From the NCBI GenBank assembly GCA_047607345.1, contig JASGDF010000139.1, positions 1 to 64,000 on the forward strand: a stretch of DNA of 64,000 nucleotides, in the 5' to 3' direction. Under the pieces are notes generated by a model that searched no databases, was not told the DNA's origin, and saw only the letters and a list, made by a program, of their open reading frames with translations. A program made the position numbers and the translations under genes. This DNA is from Pseudomonas_S sp047607345. Its GTDB lineage: Bacteria; Pseudomonadota; Gammaproteobacteria; Xanthomonadales; Xanthomonadaceae. Positions 43,428-51,187 of this stretch are shown here, in pieces (the stretch's first letter is position 1; each line of letters starts with the position of its first letter).

Positions 43428-44456
43428 GACACCTCTCCCATATTCATTCCAGAAAATAATTTATATTCGGAAAATAAATCGCTTGACACCATCAGGACAT
43501 CGACTGGCCTGTGTGGCTCTACGACAGCATGCCAGGCCCCAATAGAGCCTGTACGTGCGATACGGAGAGTCGAAAAACAGGAAATCACCGGACGCTGGCG
43601 GACACCATCGCCCTTTACCGCCACCACGCCGGATCCCATCAACCTTCCCCTCTCAGGATGCGCGATATCCGCCAGCCCCCATGCGTCTTGAAGTATCCCG
43701 AATCGCCCGTGATGGCGTAGCGAAGAGCCCGGTAACTGGCGCATGGCGCCGGGCAATCCCAGTGGCGCGCCTTACGGTAGGCCTTTATATAGTCGTGCAG
43801 TAATGAGCTACTCATGGGGGAGGAGCGCCTAATCGAGGTCTAAAGCAGGGCGAGGCCGCGCCTGACGCAGGCGCGGGAGGGAAAAATTGCGATGAACACA
43901 GATCACCCCGGTCGAGCGCGACGGCAGCTCGATCGCCAAGACCTCCCCCTGTAGGAGATCACCAGATTGGCATAAGCATTGCTTCGCCGACACCAACGAC
44001 ACAATTACCCGAAACAACATAAACAGACAGTGAAAACTTCACTCGGCGCACACGGCACCAATGCGGCAGCGTGACGCCTGCAGCATGCTCACGCGCGGCG
44101 ATTACATCGTGAAGACAAGCCTGCTGCCTCGTCGCTAAGGCAGTCCCCGGGGCTGCAATACAAGGTCACGAACAGGCCAGGTCGCATCGACCACCGTACG
44201 CCATCGAGCTTGCCTCTACTGGGAAAGGGCCAGCTGGCGCGTGGCGCTGGATTGGCACTTTGTGTGTACGGGGCACGCCCCCCATCCGCCCCTTCGGGCA
44301 CCTTCCCCCACACGCGGGGGAAGGACGATGGCTTGGGCACTTGGCTGTTGTCGGGATCGATGACCGACCCTGACGGATGGGCAAGTGCCAGTAACGAGAT
44401 GGCCGCCCGAAGGCGGCCACTCATTCACACAGGGCTAGCAAATGCTCGCCAGTGGA
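43428..44456. other. Long gene-free region between wcaJ and rplS
   Basis: About 1 kb with no convincing gene. Near wcaJ an AT-rich patch (43440-43495) contains, on the minus strand, a TATAAA box that could be its -10. Frames present are short, lack ribosome sites or are antisense to each other. Toward rplS there are two hairpins: CCTTCCCCC / GGGGGAAGG (44301-44324), part of a CCGCCCCTTCGGG-type intergenic unit, and GGCCGCC-CGAA-GGCGGCC (44401-44418). An 8-bp inverted pair GGCACTTG / CAAGTGCC flanks them. I looked for tRNA or riboswitch shapes and saw none. Confidence 0.5.
44401..44418 (-). terminator. Hairpin downstream of rplS
   Basis: Stem GGCCGCC / GGCGGCC with a TTCG tetraloop on the minus strand, about 40 bases after the rplS stop. 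The T-tract is poor (ATCTCGTT), so its strength is uncertain; it is the likely end of the rpsP-rimM-trmD-rplS transcript. Confidence 0.55.
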
Positions 44457-44861
44457 TCAACTAGCCTTGGCGGCCTGGCGGGCGGCCTTGGCCTGCGCTG
44501 CGGCGGCCAGGTCTTCCTTGATGCGGGCGGCCTTGCCTTCCAGGCCACGCAGGTAGTACAGCTTGCCGGCGCGCACCTTGCCGCGGCGCTTGACTTCCAC
44601 CGAGTCGATGGTCGCGCTGTGGGTCTGGAACACGCGCTCCACGCCGTAGCCGTGCGAGATCTTACGTACGGTGAACGACGAGTTCAGGCCGGCGTTCTTG
44701 GTGCCGATCACGACGCCTTCGTAGGCCTGCACGCGCTCGCGGTTGCCCTCCTTGACCTTGACGTTGACCACGACGGTGTCGCCCTGGCTGAACTGCGGCA
44801 GTTCGCGGGCGATCTGGGCGGACTCGAATTCCGCGATGATGGACTTATTCAGCTTGCTCAT
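44457..44861 (-). CDS. rplS: 50S ribosomal protein L19
   Basis: A 134-residue protein matching L19: FSQGDTVVVNVKVKEGNRER, VQAYEGVVIGTKNAGLNSSF, TVRKISHGYGVERVFQTHSA and RRGKVRAGKLYYLRGLEGKA. L19 sits at the interface of the 30S and 50S subunits. The C-terminal Ala/Lys tail is slightly extended. Last gene of the classic rpsP-rimM-trmD-rplS operon. Confidence 0.98.
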   Translation of the reverse strand: MSKLNKSIIAEFESAQIARELPQFSQGDTVVVNVKVKEGNRERVQAYEGVVIGTKNAGLNSSFTVRKISHGYGVERVFQTHSATIDSVEVKRRGKVRAGKLYYLRGLEGKAARIKEDLAAAAQAKAARQAAKAS

Positions 44862-45016
44862 GGGTTACACCGATTTGTTCGGGGTGGGCGTGTCGTTTCG
44901 ACAGCTTGGGCCAATGCAGTCGCCGGATTGCGCCGCACGTTTGTTGTTGTGGGATCCGCCGGACCCGTCCAGGTCGCAGGGAGCCGCGCATTCTAGCCGA
45001 TTTCCCAGGTCCAGCG

Positions 45017-45778
45017 CTAGGGGTACGAGACCCCGCCCTGCTCGGCCAGGCGGACCTCGTCCAGCAGCTTGCGGTCAGCCTTGGACAAGGCGCCCTCGTC
45101 GAGCAGATCCGGACGCCGCTGCCAGGTCCGCAGCAACGACTGCTGCCGGCGCCAGCGTGCGATCGCGGCATGGTTGCCCGAGCGCAGGATCTCCGGCACC
45201 TCGCCCAGTGCATGCGTGGCCGGGTGACTGTAGTGCGGGCAGTCCAGCAGGCCGCCAGGCCCCTCGAAACTGTCCTGGGCCGCGGACTCGACATCGTTGA
45301 GCGCCCCCTCCTGCAGCCGGGTGACCGCATCGACGATCACCGCCGCGCCCAGTTCGCCACCGGACAGCACGTAGTCGCCGATCGAAATCTCCTCGTCCAC
45401 CTCGGCGGCGAGAAAACGCTCGTCCACGCCCTCGTAGCGGCCGCACAGCAACACCAGTCGCGGCAACGCCGCCAGCTCACGGACCCTGGACTGGGTCAGC
45501 GGCCGGCCCTGCGGGCTGAGATAGATCACCGGCGCCGGCTGCGGATCGGCGGCCCGCACCGCGCCCAGGCAGGCCCGCAACGGCTCGATCAACATCACCA
45601 TGCCGGGACCGCCACCGAATGGACGGTCATCCACCCGCCGGTAGTTGCCCTCGGCGTGGTCGCGCGGGTTCCAGCCGTGCAGATCCAGCAATCCCCGTTC
45701 GCGCGCCCGCCCGACCACGCCGAACGCGGCGGACTGGTCGATGAACTCCGGGAACAGACTGACTACGTCGATACGCAT
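45017..45778 (-). CDS. trmD: tRNA (guanine-37-N1)-methyltransferase
   Basis: A 253-residue SPOUT methyltransferase that makes m1G37 and prevents +1 frameshifting. MRIDVVSLFPEFIDQ, DDRPFGGGPGMVM, LSPQGRPLTQSRVREL, LLCGRYEGVDERFL and IGDYVLSGGELGAAVIVDAV (trefoil-knot SAM site) are present. Expected length and operon position (between rimM and rplS). Confidence 0.98.
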   Translation of the reverse strand: MRIDVVSLFPEFIDQSAAFGVVGRARERGLLDLHGWNPRDHAEGNYRRVDDRPFGGGPGMVMLIEPLRACLGAVRAADPQPAPVIYLSPQGRPLTQSRVRELAALPRLVLLCGRYEGVDERFLAAEVDEEISIGDYVLSGGELGAAVIVDAVTRLQEGALNDVESAAQDSFEGPGGLLDCPHYSHPATHALGEVPEILRSGNHAAIARWRRQQSLLRTWQRRPDLLDEGALSKADRKLLDEVRLAEQGGVSYP

Positions 45779-45870
45779 GGGACGGGGATTCGAGATTCGA
45801 GATTCGGATTATGGACGTCAGGCGCTGACCGGAGGCCAGGGAAGCCTGTCAGGGCCGAAACCCCGGCCTT

Positions 45871-46383
45871 TCAGAATTCCGGATCCCAGTCGACCACGAT
45901 CCGATTGGCCTCGAAATCCACGGACTTCACGTAATCCGGCTGCACGAACGGGATCAGGCGCTCGCGCTCGCCGCGCACGGCCAGCACATCGTTGGCGCCC
46001 GTGGAGAACAGGTGCGAGACCCGACCAAGCTCGACACCCTCGACAGTCTGCACGTCCAGCCCCTCCAGGTCGACCCAGTAGTATTCGTCGGGCCTGGGTG
46101 GCGGCAGCGCGCTGCGCGGCACGTAGATCTCGGTGCCTCGCATCGCCTCGACCACACCGCGGTCATCGATGCCAGGGAACGTCGCCACCAGGTGCTTGCC
46201 GCTGTCGCGCCCGCGCGCACCTGCCAGCGAGGACTCCTCGCCATTCGGGGCACGCAGGATCCACGGCTGGTACTTGAAAATGGCCAGCCGCGGTTCGGTC
46301 CAGGACTCGAGCTTCAGTTCGCCGCGCACACCAAAAGCGCCGGCGACCCTGCCCAACAGGATGCGGCGCTCTGTATCTTTCAT
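45871..46383 (-). CDS. rimM: Ribosome maturation factor RimM
   Basis: A 170-residue protein with the N-terminal RimM domain (ILLGRVAGAFGVRGELKLES) and the C-terminal PRC-barrel (EYYWVDLEGLDVQTVEGVEL, GRVSHLFSTGANDVLAV, LIPFVQPDYVKSVD, IVVDWDPEF). It assists 30S head assembly by binding S19. It follows rpsP by 46 bases; a 92-base gap containing short GATTCGA repeats separates it from trmD. Confidence 0.97.
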   Translation of the reverse strand: MKDTERRILLGRVAGAFGVRGELKLESWTEPRLAIFKYQPWILRAPNGEESSLAGARGRDSGKHLVATFPGIDDRGVVEAMRGTEIYVPRSALPPPRPDEYYWVDLEGLDVQTVEGVELGRVSHLFSTGANDVLAVRGERERLIPFVQPDYVKSVDFEANRIVVDWDPEF

Positions 46384-46429
46384 ATGATTCAGCCCGGCGG
46401 GGCCGCGCTTGTGGCGCGACCCTTCAGCT

Positions 46430-46690
46430 TCAGGCCGCGACGGCCTGGGCCTTGGTCGCTTCCTTCAGCAGGTTGCGGACCTTGTCGGTCAGCTGGGCAC
46501 CGTTCTTGACCCAATGGTCGACACGGTCCAGATCCAGCACCACGCGCTGCTCGGCGCCCTGGGCGACCGGGTTGTAGTAGCCGACGCGCTCGATGTTGCG
46601 GCCGTCGCGCGCGCTGCGCACGTCGGTGACGATGATGTGGTAGAACGGACGCTTCTTGGCGCCGCCACGGGTCAGGCGAATCTTGACCAT
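46430..46690 (-). CDS. rpsP: 30S ribosomal protein S16
   Basis: An 86-residue protein starting MVKIRLTRGGAKKRPFYHII and containing SARDGRNIERVGYYNPVAQG and WVKNGAQLTDKVRNLLKEA, diagnostic of S16. First gene of the rpsP-rimM-trmD-rplS operon. Confidence 0.98.
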   Translation of the reverse strand: MVKIRLTRGGAKKRPFYHIIVTDVRSARDGRNIERVGYYNPVAQGAEQRVVLDLDRVDHWVKNGAQLTDKVRNLLKEATKAQAVAA

Positions 46691-46770
46691 TGCTTTATTC
46701 CTGTAGTGCCCAGTCGCCAGGATGGCGAGGTAAGCCGCTGATTATAGCGACCCATCGCCCCGATTCCAAG

Positions 46771-47574
46771 CTACCCCTCCCGAATCGGTTGCCAGGGCTG
46801 GGTCTGCAGGGCCTGTTCGAGCACCGGAGGCAAGGTCGACTCGGGCAATTCCCACGCCCCGACCGACTGGATCGGCTGCAGCCCACGCGAGTTGCAAGCA
46901 AATGCGCTGGCGAATGCCCCCAGTTCGTCCAGGTGGACTGGCCGCGCCAGTTGCGGCACGCCAAGCCGGTCGAGCCCGGCCCGCAGCAGCCGCTCCTGCG
47001 TCCCGCGCAACGCCGGCCCCTCCGGCCAGGTGACGCCCCGCCCGTCCCACAGCCCCAGGTTCCAGACCGAGCCCTCGACCAGATCGCCCTGCGGGGTGAC
47101 GAACAGCGCATCGTCGAACCCGGCCGCCATCGCTTCGCGGCGCGACTGAAACAACCCGAAGGTGCCGACGTGCTTGACATGCGGCAGTTCGCGCACGAAC
47201 GCGACTGGACGCACACGCAGCGCAGTGGACGGCAGTCGCGAGGCGGGTGACACCGAGACCAGCACATCCGGCGCCACCTCACGCAGCGGGTCGCGGAAGT
47301 CGAATTCGCGCGAGAACACGGTCACGCGCAGCGAAGCATCGATCTCGCCGAAGGCATCGAGTGCACCAGCCAGTTCGGCGCGCAGCCGGGCTTCGTCCAG
47401 CCGGCGGCCAAACAGCGTGACCGTGCCGTACTGCAGGCGCTCGATATGCAGATCCAGGCCACGCACCGCGCCGCCGCGCACCTGCAGCGAGGTGAAGTGT
47501 CCGTAGTTGACCAACGCGGCGGCGGCCAGCGTGTCCGCGCCGGCCGGCCTGCCCTGGTGGAAGACCAGGCTCAC
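46771..47574 (-). CDS. pabC: Aminotransferase class IV protein, probable aminodeoxychorismate lyase
   Basis: A 267-residue PLP enzyme of fold type IV. VNYGHFTSLQVRGGAVRGLDLHIERL, HVKHVGTFGLFQSRREA (Lys of the PLP site in the VKH segment), DDALFVTPQGDLVEGSVWNL and FACNSRGLQPI fit PabC-like proteins, which release 4-aminobenzoate for folate. D-amino-acid or branched-chain aminotransferases share the fold, so the exact reaction is inferred. GTG 47574 overlaps the upstream stop (GTGA), giving translational coupling to the nitronate monooxygenase gene; a GTG at 47598 is an alternative start. Confidence 0.7.
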   Translation of the reverse strand: MSLVFHQGRPAGADTLAAAALVNYGHFTSLQVRGGAVRGLDLHIERLQYGTVTLFGRRLDEARLRAELAGALDAFGEIDASLRVTVFSREFDFRDPLREVAPDVLVSVSPASRLPSTALRVRPVAFVRELPHVKHVGTFGLFQSRREAMAAGFDDALFVTPQGDLVEGSVWNLGLWDGRGVTWPEGPALRGTQERLLRAGLDRLGVPQLARPVHLDELGAFASAFACNSRGLQPIQSVGAWELPESTLPPVLEQALQTQPWQPIREG

Positions 47575-48641
47575 AGCAGCGAGTCCGCCTGCGCCCACCA
47601 GGCCTGCACCAGCTCCGCCGCGGGCCGGGCCTGCGCCAGCGCGGCCGACTGGCCGGCCCAGGCCTGCATCGCGGCAAGCCGGTTCTCGCGCACGGCCTGG
47701 TTGCGCATCGGCGCGGTAAGGCTGCGCTGTACCGGGTAGCGTTGAGGGGGCGGCGCCTTAGGATCGGCCGCGGCCCGCACGTAGCCGGTGGCAAGCGCGC
47801 GGCCGAGACGGCCGGAAAACGCGCGGGTGGTCCAGGTCGCCTCCGGCTCGGCGACGGCGAGCGCGTCGGCCCAGGCCGAAGGCAGCGCGGCCTCGGGCGT
47901 GCGCAGCAACGCGGTGCCGACCTGCACCGCGCTGGCGCCGAGCAGCAGCGCGGCAGCGACGCCGCGGCCGTCGCCGATACCACCGGCCGCGATCACCGGC
48001 ACCCGCAGGCGATCGGCCAGCCGCGGCAGCAGCGCGAACAGGCCGACCAGCTGGCGCTCGGCCGCGTCCGGATCGAATGCGCCACGATGACCGCCAGCTT
48101 CGAAACCTTGCGCCACCACCGCATCGGCGCCGGCGCGTTCGGCCGCCAACGCCTCGGCCAGCGTGGTGGCACAGGCGAACCAGGCGATACCCGCGTCCTT
48201 CAGGCGCCGCACCTGCTCCGGGCGGAACACACCCATGATCGAGGAGGCCACCGCCGGGCGGGCCGCCAGCAGCGCGTCGAACTGGGTGTCGAAATCGGCC
48301 GGGCCGGCATCGCCGGCCTCGGCCGGGACCTGCGGCCCCCACTGCGCGAGGAAGGCGCGGGTGGCCGCTTCGGCCGCGGCATCGCGTGCCGGCGCCGGAT
48401 CGGGAATCCACAGGTTGACCTGCACTGGGCCGACGCTGCCGGCGCGGAACTGCGCCATCCAGCGGCCGATGTCCTCCGGCGCCGAGAGCACCGCGCCCAT
48501 CGCCCCCATGCCACCGGCGTTGGCAACGGCGATCGACAGCGGCACCGGACAAGCCCCGGCCATCGGCGCGAGCAGGAGCGGCAGACGCAGGCCGAAGCGG
48601 TTGCAGAAGGCGGCTGTGCGCTGACGGATGGCTTCATTCAT
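47571..48641 (-). CDS. Nitronate monooxygenase family flavoprotein
   Basis: A 356-residue FMN-dependent TIM-barrel protein of the NMO/2-nitropropane dioxygenase family, which oxidises alkyl nitronates such as propionate 3-nitronate. Motifs: LLLAPMAGACPVPLSIAVAN, GGMGAMGAVLSAPEDI, VAQGFEAGGHRGAF (catalytic His in GGHRG), PVIAAGGIGDGRGVAAALLL and GASAVQVGTALLRTPE. It overlaps the downstream aminotransferase gene by 4 bases. A REP-like element lies between it and the end of ffh. Confidence 0.92.
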   Translation of the reverse strand: MNEAIRQRTAAFCNRFGLRLPLLLAPMAGACPVPLSIAVANAGGMGAMGAVLSAPEDIGRWMAQFRAGSVGPVQVNLWIPDPAPARDAAAEAATRAFLAQWGPQVPAEAGDAGPADFDTQFDALLAARPAVASSIMGVFRPEQVRRLKDAGIAWFACATTLAEALAAERAGADAVVAQGFEAGGHRGAFDPDAAERQLVGLFALLPRLADRLRVPVIAAGGIGDGRGVAAALLLGASAVQVGTALLRTPEAALPSAWADALAVAEPEATWTTRAFSGRLGRALATGYVRAAADPKAPPPQRYPVQRSLTAPMRNQAVRENRLAAMQAWAGQSAALAQARPAAELVQAWWAQADSLL

Positions 48642-48670
48642 CGAGATTCATCCTTGCCTGCCGGCGCTTG

Positions 48671-48741
48671 TTGTAGGAGCGACTTCAGTCGCGAGAGGCT
48701 TTGCCGGGAAAGCTTCATCGCGACTGAAGTCGCTCCTACAA
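48671..48741. repeat. REP-like palindrome, copy 4
   Basis: Arms of 24 bases (48671-48694 and 48718-48741) are perfect inverted repeats containing GTAGGAGCGACTTCAGTCGC, the same core as copy 2 at 4282. It sits between the ffh 3' end and the nitronate monooxygenase start. Confidence 0.9.
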
Positions 48742-48756
48742 GAGCGAGCGCGGCGC

Positions 48757-50136
48757 TCAGCGGAACGGCAGGCCGCCGCGACCGCCCATCGCGCCCATCA
48801 TGCCCTTCATGCCGCGCATCAGGCCCTTCATGCCGCCACCGGAGAGCTTGGACATCATCTTCTCCATCTGCTGGTACTGCTTCATCAGCTTGTTGACGTC
48901 CGAGGGCTGCAGGCCGGCGCCCTTTGCGATGCGCGCGCGGCGCGAGCCGTTGAGCACGGCCGGGTTGCGGCGCTCCTTCCTGGTCATCGAATTGATGATC
49001 GCGATCATCCGCGGCACTTCCTTGCCCTGGCTGACCTGCTGCTTGAGATGCTCGGGGATCTGGCCCAGGCCCGGCAGCTTGTCCATCAGCCCGCCGATGC
49101 CGCCCATGTTCTGCATCTGCTCGAGCTGTTCCTTCATGTCGTTCAGGTCGAACTTCTTGCCCTTGGCGACCTTGGCGGCGAGCTTGGCGGCCTTTTCCTG
49201 GTCCACGCCCTGCTGCACCTGCTCGACCAGCGACAGCACGTCGCCCATGTCGAGGATGCGGCTGGCGACGCGGTCGGGATGGAACACGTCCAGGCCGTCG
49301 ACCTTCTCGCCGGTGCCGACGAACTTGATCGGCTTGCCGGTGACGTAGCGCACCGACAGTGCGGCACCGCCGCGCGCGTCGCCATCGGTCTTGGTCAGCA
49401 CCACGCCGGTCAGCGGCAGCGCCTCGCCGAACGCCTTGGCGGTGTTGGCCGCGTCCTGGCCGGTCATCGAGTCGACCACGAACAGGGTCTCGGCCGGGTT
49501 GACCGCGGCGTGCAGCGCCTTGATCTCCTCCATCATCGCCTGGTCGATGGCGAGGCGGCCGGCGGTGTCGACCAGCAGCACGTCGACGAACGACTTGCGC
49601 GCGTCGGCGATCGCGGCGCGGACGATGTCCACCGGCTGCTGCGAGGCCTCCGACGGGAAGAACAGCACACCGACCTGCTCGGCCAACGTCTTCAGCTGCT
49701 CGATCGCGGCCGGGCGGTAGACGTCGGCCGAGACCACCATCACCTTCTTCTTGCGCTTCTCCTTCAGGTGCTTGGCCAGCTTGCCGACCGTGGTGGTCTT
49801 GCCCGCGCCCTGCAGGCCGGCCATCAGCACGATCGCCGGGGCCGGCACATTGAGATTCAGCTCGCTGGCGGTCGCGCCCATCACCGCGGTCAGCTCGTCA
49901 CGCACGACCTTGATCAGGGCTTGCCCCGGGGTCAGCGACTTGAGCACCTCCTGGCCGACCGCGCGTACCTTGATCCGCTCGATCAGCGCCTGCACCACCG
50001 GCAGGGCGACGTCGGCCTCGAGCAGGGCGATGCGGACCTCGCGGGTGGCCTCGCGGATGTTTTCCTCGGTCAGGCGGCCACGACCGCGCAGGCGCTCGAT
50101 GGTGCCGGAGAGACGCTGGGTGAGGGATTCGAACAT
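48757..50136 (-). CDS. ffh: Signal recognition particle protein Ffh
   Basis: A 459-residue SRP54-type GTPase. NG domain: LPVVQALIERIKVRAVG, G1 loop GLQGAGKTTTVGKLAKHL, VSADVYRPAAIEQL, VDTAGRLAIDQAMM, TKTDGDARGGAALSV and GTGEKVDGLDVFHPDRVASR. M domain: the finger loop and RNA-binding helix SRRARIAKGAGLQPSDVNKL, with a Met/Gly-rich tail. It targets membrane proteins to the Sec translocon with 4.5S RNA and FtsY. Divergent from ypjD. Confidence 0.98.
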   Translation of the reverse strand: MFESLTQRLSGTIERLRGRGRLTEENIREATREVRIALLEADVALPVVQALIERIKVRAVGQEVLKSLTPGQALIKVVRDELTAVMGATASELNLNVPAPAIVLMAGLQGAGKTTTVGKLAKHLKEKRKKKVMVVSADVYRPAAIEQLKTLAEQVGVLFFPSEASQQPVDIVRAAIADARKSFVDVLLVDTAGRLAIDQAMMEEIKALHAAVNPAETLFVVDSMTGQDAANTAKAFGEALPLTGVVLTKTDGDARGGAALSVRYVTGKPIKFVGTGEKVDGLDVFHPDRVASRILDMGDVLSLVEQVQQGVDQEKAAKLAAKVAKGKKFDLNDMKEQLEQMQNMGGIGGLMDKLPGLGQIPEHLKQQVSQGKEVPRMIAIINSMTRKERRNPAVLNGSRRARIAKGAGLQPSDVNKLMKQYQQMEKMMSKLSGGGMKGLMRGMKGMMGAMGGRGGLPFR

Positions 50137-50252
50137 GCGCAGGCGACCGCGTAGGGGAAACGGACCGCGATTATAGCGGCAGGCCGCGATCCGCCCCGCG
50201 ACATGCCGCCACGGCGCTACGAGACGGGCGCGCGGTATGCGAAACTTCCGCG

Positions 50253-51050
50253 ATGACCATCGTTCTCATTGCCATCGCCCTTTATCTGCTGGCGGCCGGC
50301 CTGCTGGTCGGCAACGTCGCACGGGACGACGGCACGCCCCATCACGGCTGGCAGGTCCCGGCGCTGGGCGCCATCGTCCTGCACGGCGCTTACCATGTGA
50401 TCGTGGCGACGCGCATTGCCGGCGGGCCGGACATGCACTTCTTCGCCGCGCTGTCGCTGGTGGCGCTGGGCATGGCGGCGCTGACCTCGTTGGTCGGCGT
50501 ACGCGGCAGGATGGCCGCGCTCGGCGTGGTGGTGTTCCCGCTGGCCGCGCTGCTGCTGGGCTGCTATCACGGCTACGGGCACGAGCCGAGCGCCACGCTC
50601 GGCTGGCGGCTGGAGGTGCACGCCTGGCTGGCGCTGCTGGCCTACGCCACGCTCGGCATCTCGGCGCTGCTGGCGATGATGCTGTGGCTGCAGGAACGCG
50701 CGCTGCGCCGGCGCGACTTCCACGCCTGGCTGCGCGCGCTGCCGCCGCTGACCGAACTGGAGACGCTGCTGTTCCGCACCATCAGCGTCGGCTTCGCGCT
50801 GCTGACGCTGACGCTGCTGACCGGACTGCTGTTCGTCGAGGATTTCCTGGCACAGCAACTGCTGCACAAGACCGTGCTGAGCGTCCTGTCGTGGCTGGTA
50901 TTCGGCGGGCTGCTGATTGGCCGCTGGCGCTACGGCTGGCGCGGCACCAAGGCCGTGCACTGGACCCTGGCGGCGGTGCTGCTGCTGGCGCTGGCGTTCT
51001 TCGGCAGCAAGTTCATGATCGAACTGGTGCTGGGCTACCGCGGCGCCTGA
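50253..51050 (+). CDS. ypjD: YpjD-like cytochrome c assembly family inner-membrane protein
   Basis: A 265-residue protein with about eight hydrophobic segments, of the CcsA/CcmC-like haem-handling superfamily. Family-like parts are LGAIVLHGAYHVIV, EVHAWLALLAYATLGISALL, LQERALRRRDF, LPPLTELETLLFRTISVGFA and HKTVLSVLSWLVFGGLLIGR. YpjD next to and divergent from ffh is a common arrangement in gammaproteobacteria. Its precise function is unsettled. Confidence 0.9.
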   Translation: MTIVLIAIALYLLAAGLLVGNVARDDGTPHHGWQVPALGAIVLHGAYHVIVATRIAGGPDMHFFAALSLVALGMAALTSLVGVRGRMAALGVVVFPLAALLLGCYHGYGHEPSATLGWRLEVHAWLALLAYATLGISALLAMMLWLQERALRRRDFHAWLRALPPLTELETLLFRTISVGFALLTLTLLTGLLFVEDFLAQQLLHKTVLSVLSWLVFGGLLIGRWRYGWRGTKAVHWTLAAVLLLALAFFGSKFMIELVLGYRGA

Positions 51051-51187
51051 GCCGGCCGGCGGCACGCCGCCCGGAGGCATTCCATCCGCGCCGGCCGCCA
51101 TGCGGAATCGCAATGGCGATCGCATGCCACGCGCGCCCTGGCTCGGGCATCATCACGGGGCCTCAATCCGGCGCAGGGGACTTCCTC

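Noticed and set aside
43680..43900. Structured-looking leader between wcaJ and rplS, considered as a c-di-GMP or other riboswitch
   Set aside because: The short stems do not match any riboswitch core I know, and the nearest plus-strand gene start is absent.
43902..43964. 20-codon frame with GGAGGG upstream
   Set aside because: Spacing is long, no conservation can be shown and the composition is like the surrounding spacer.
50237..51187. In-frame 317-residue N-terminal extension of the GH51 gene
   Set aside because: It overlaps ypjD in a different frame and is Arg/Gly-rich; the GTG at 51188 gives a signal peptide and good ribosome site.
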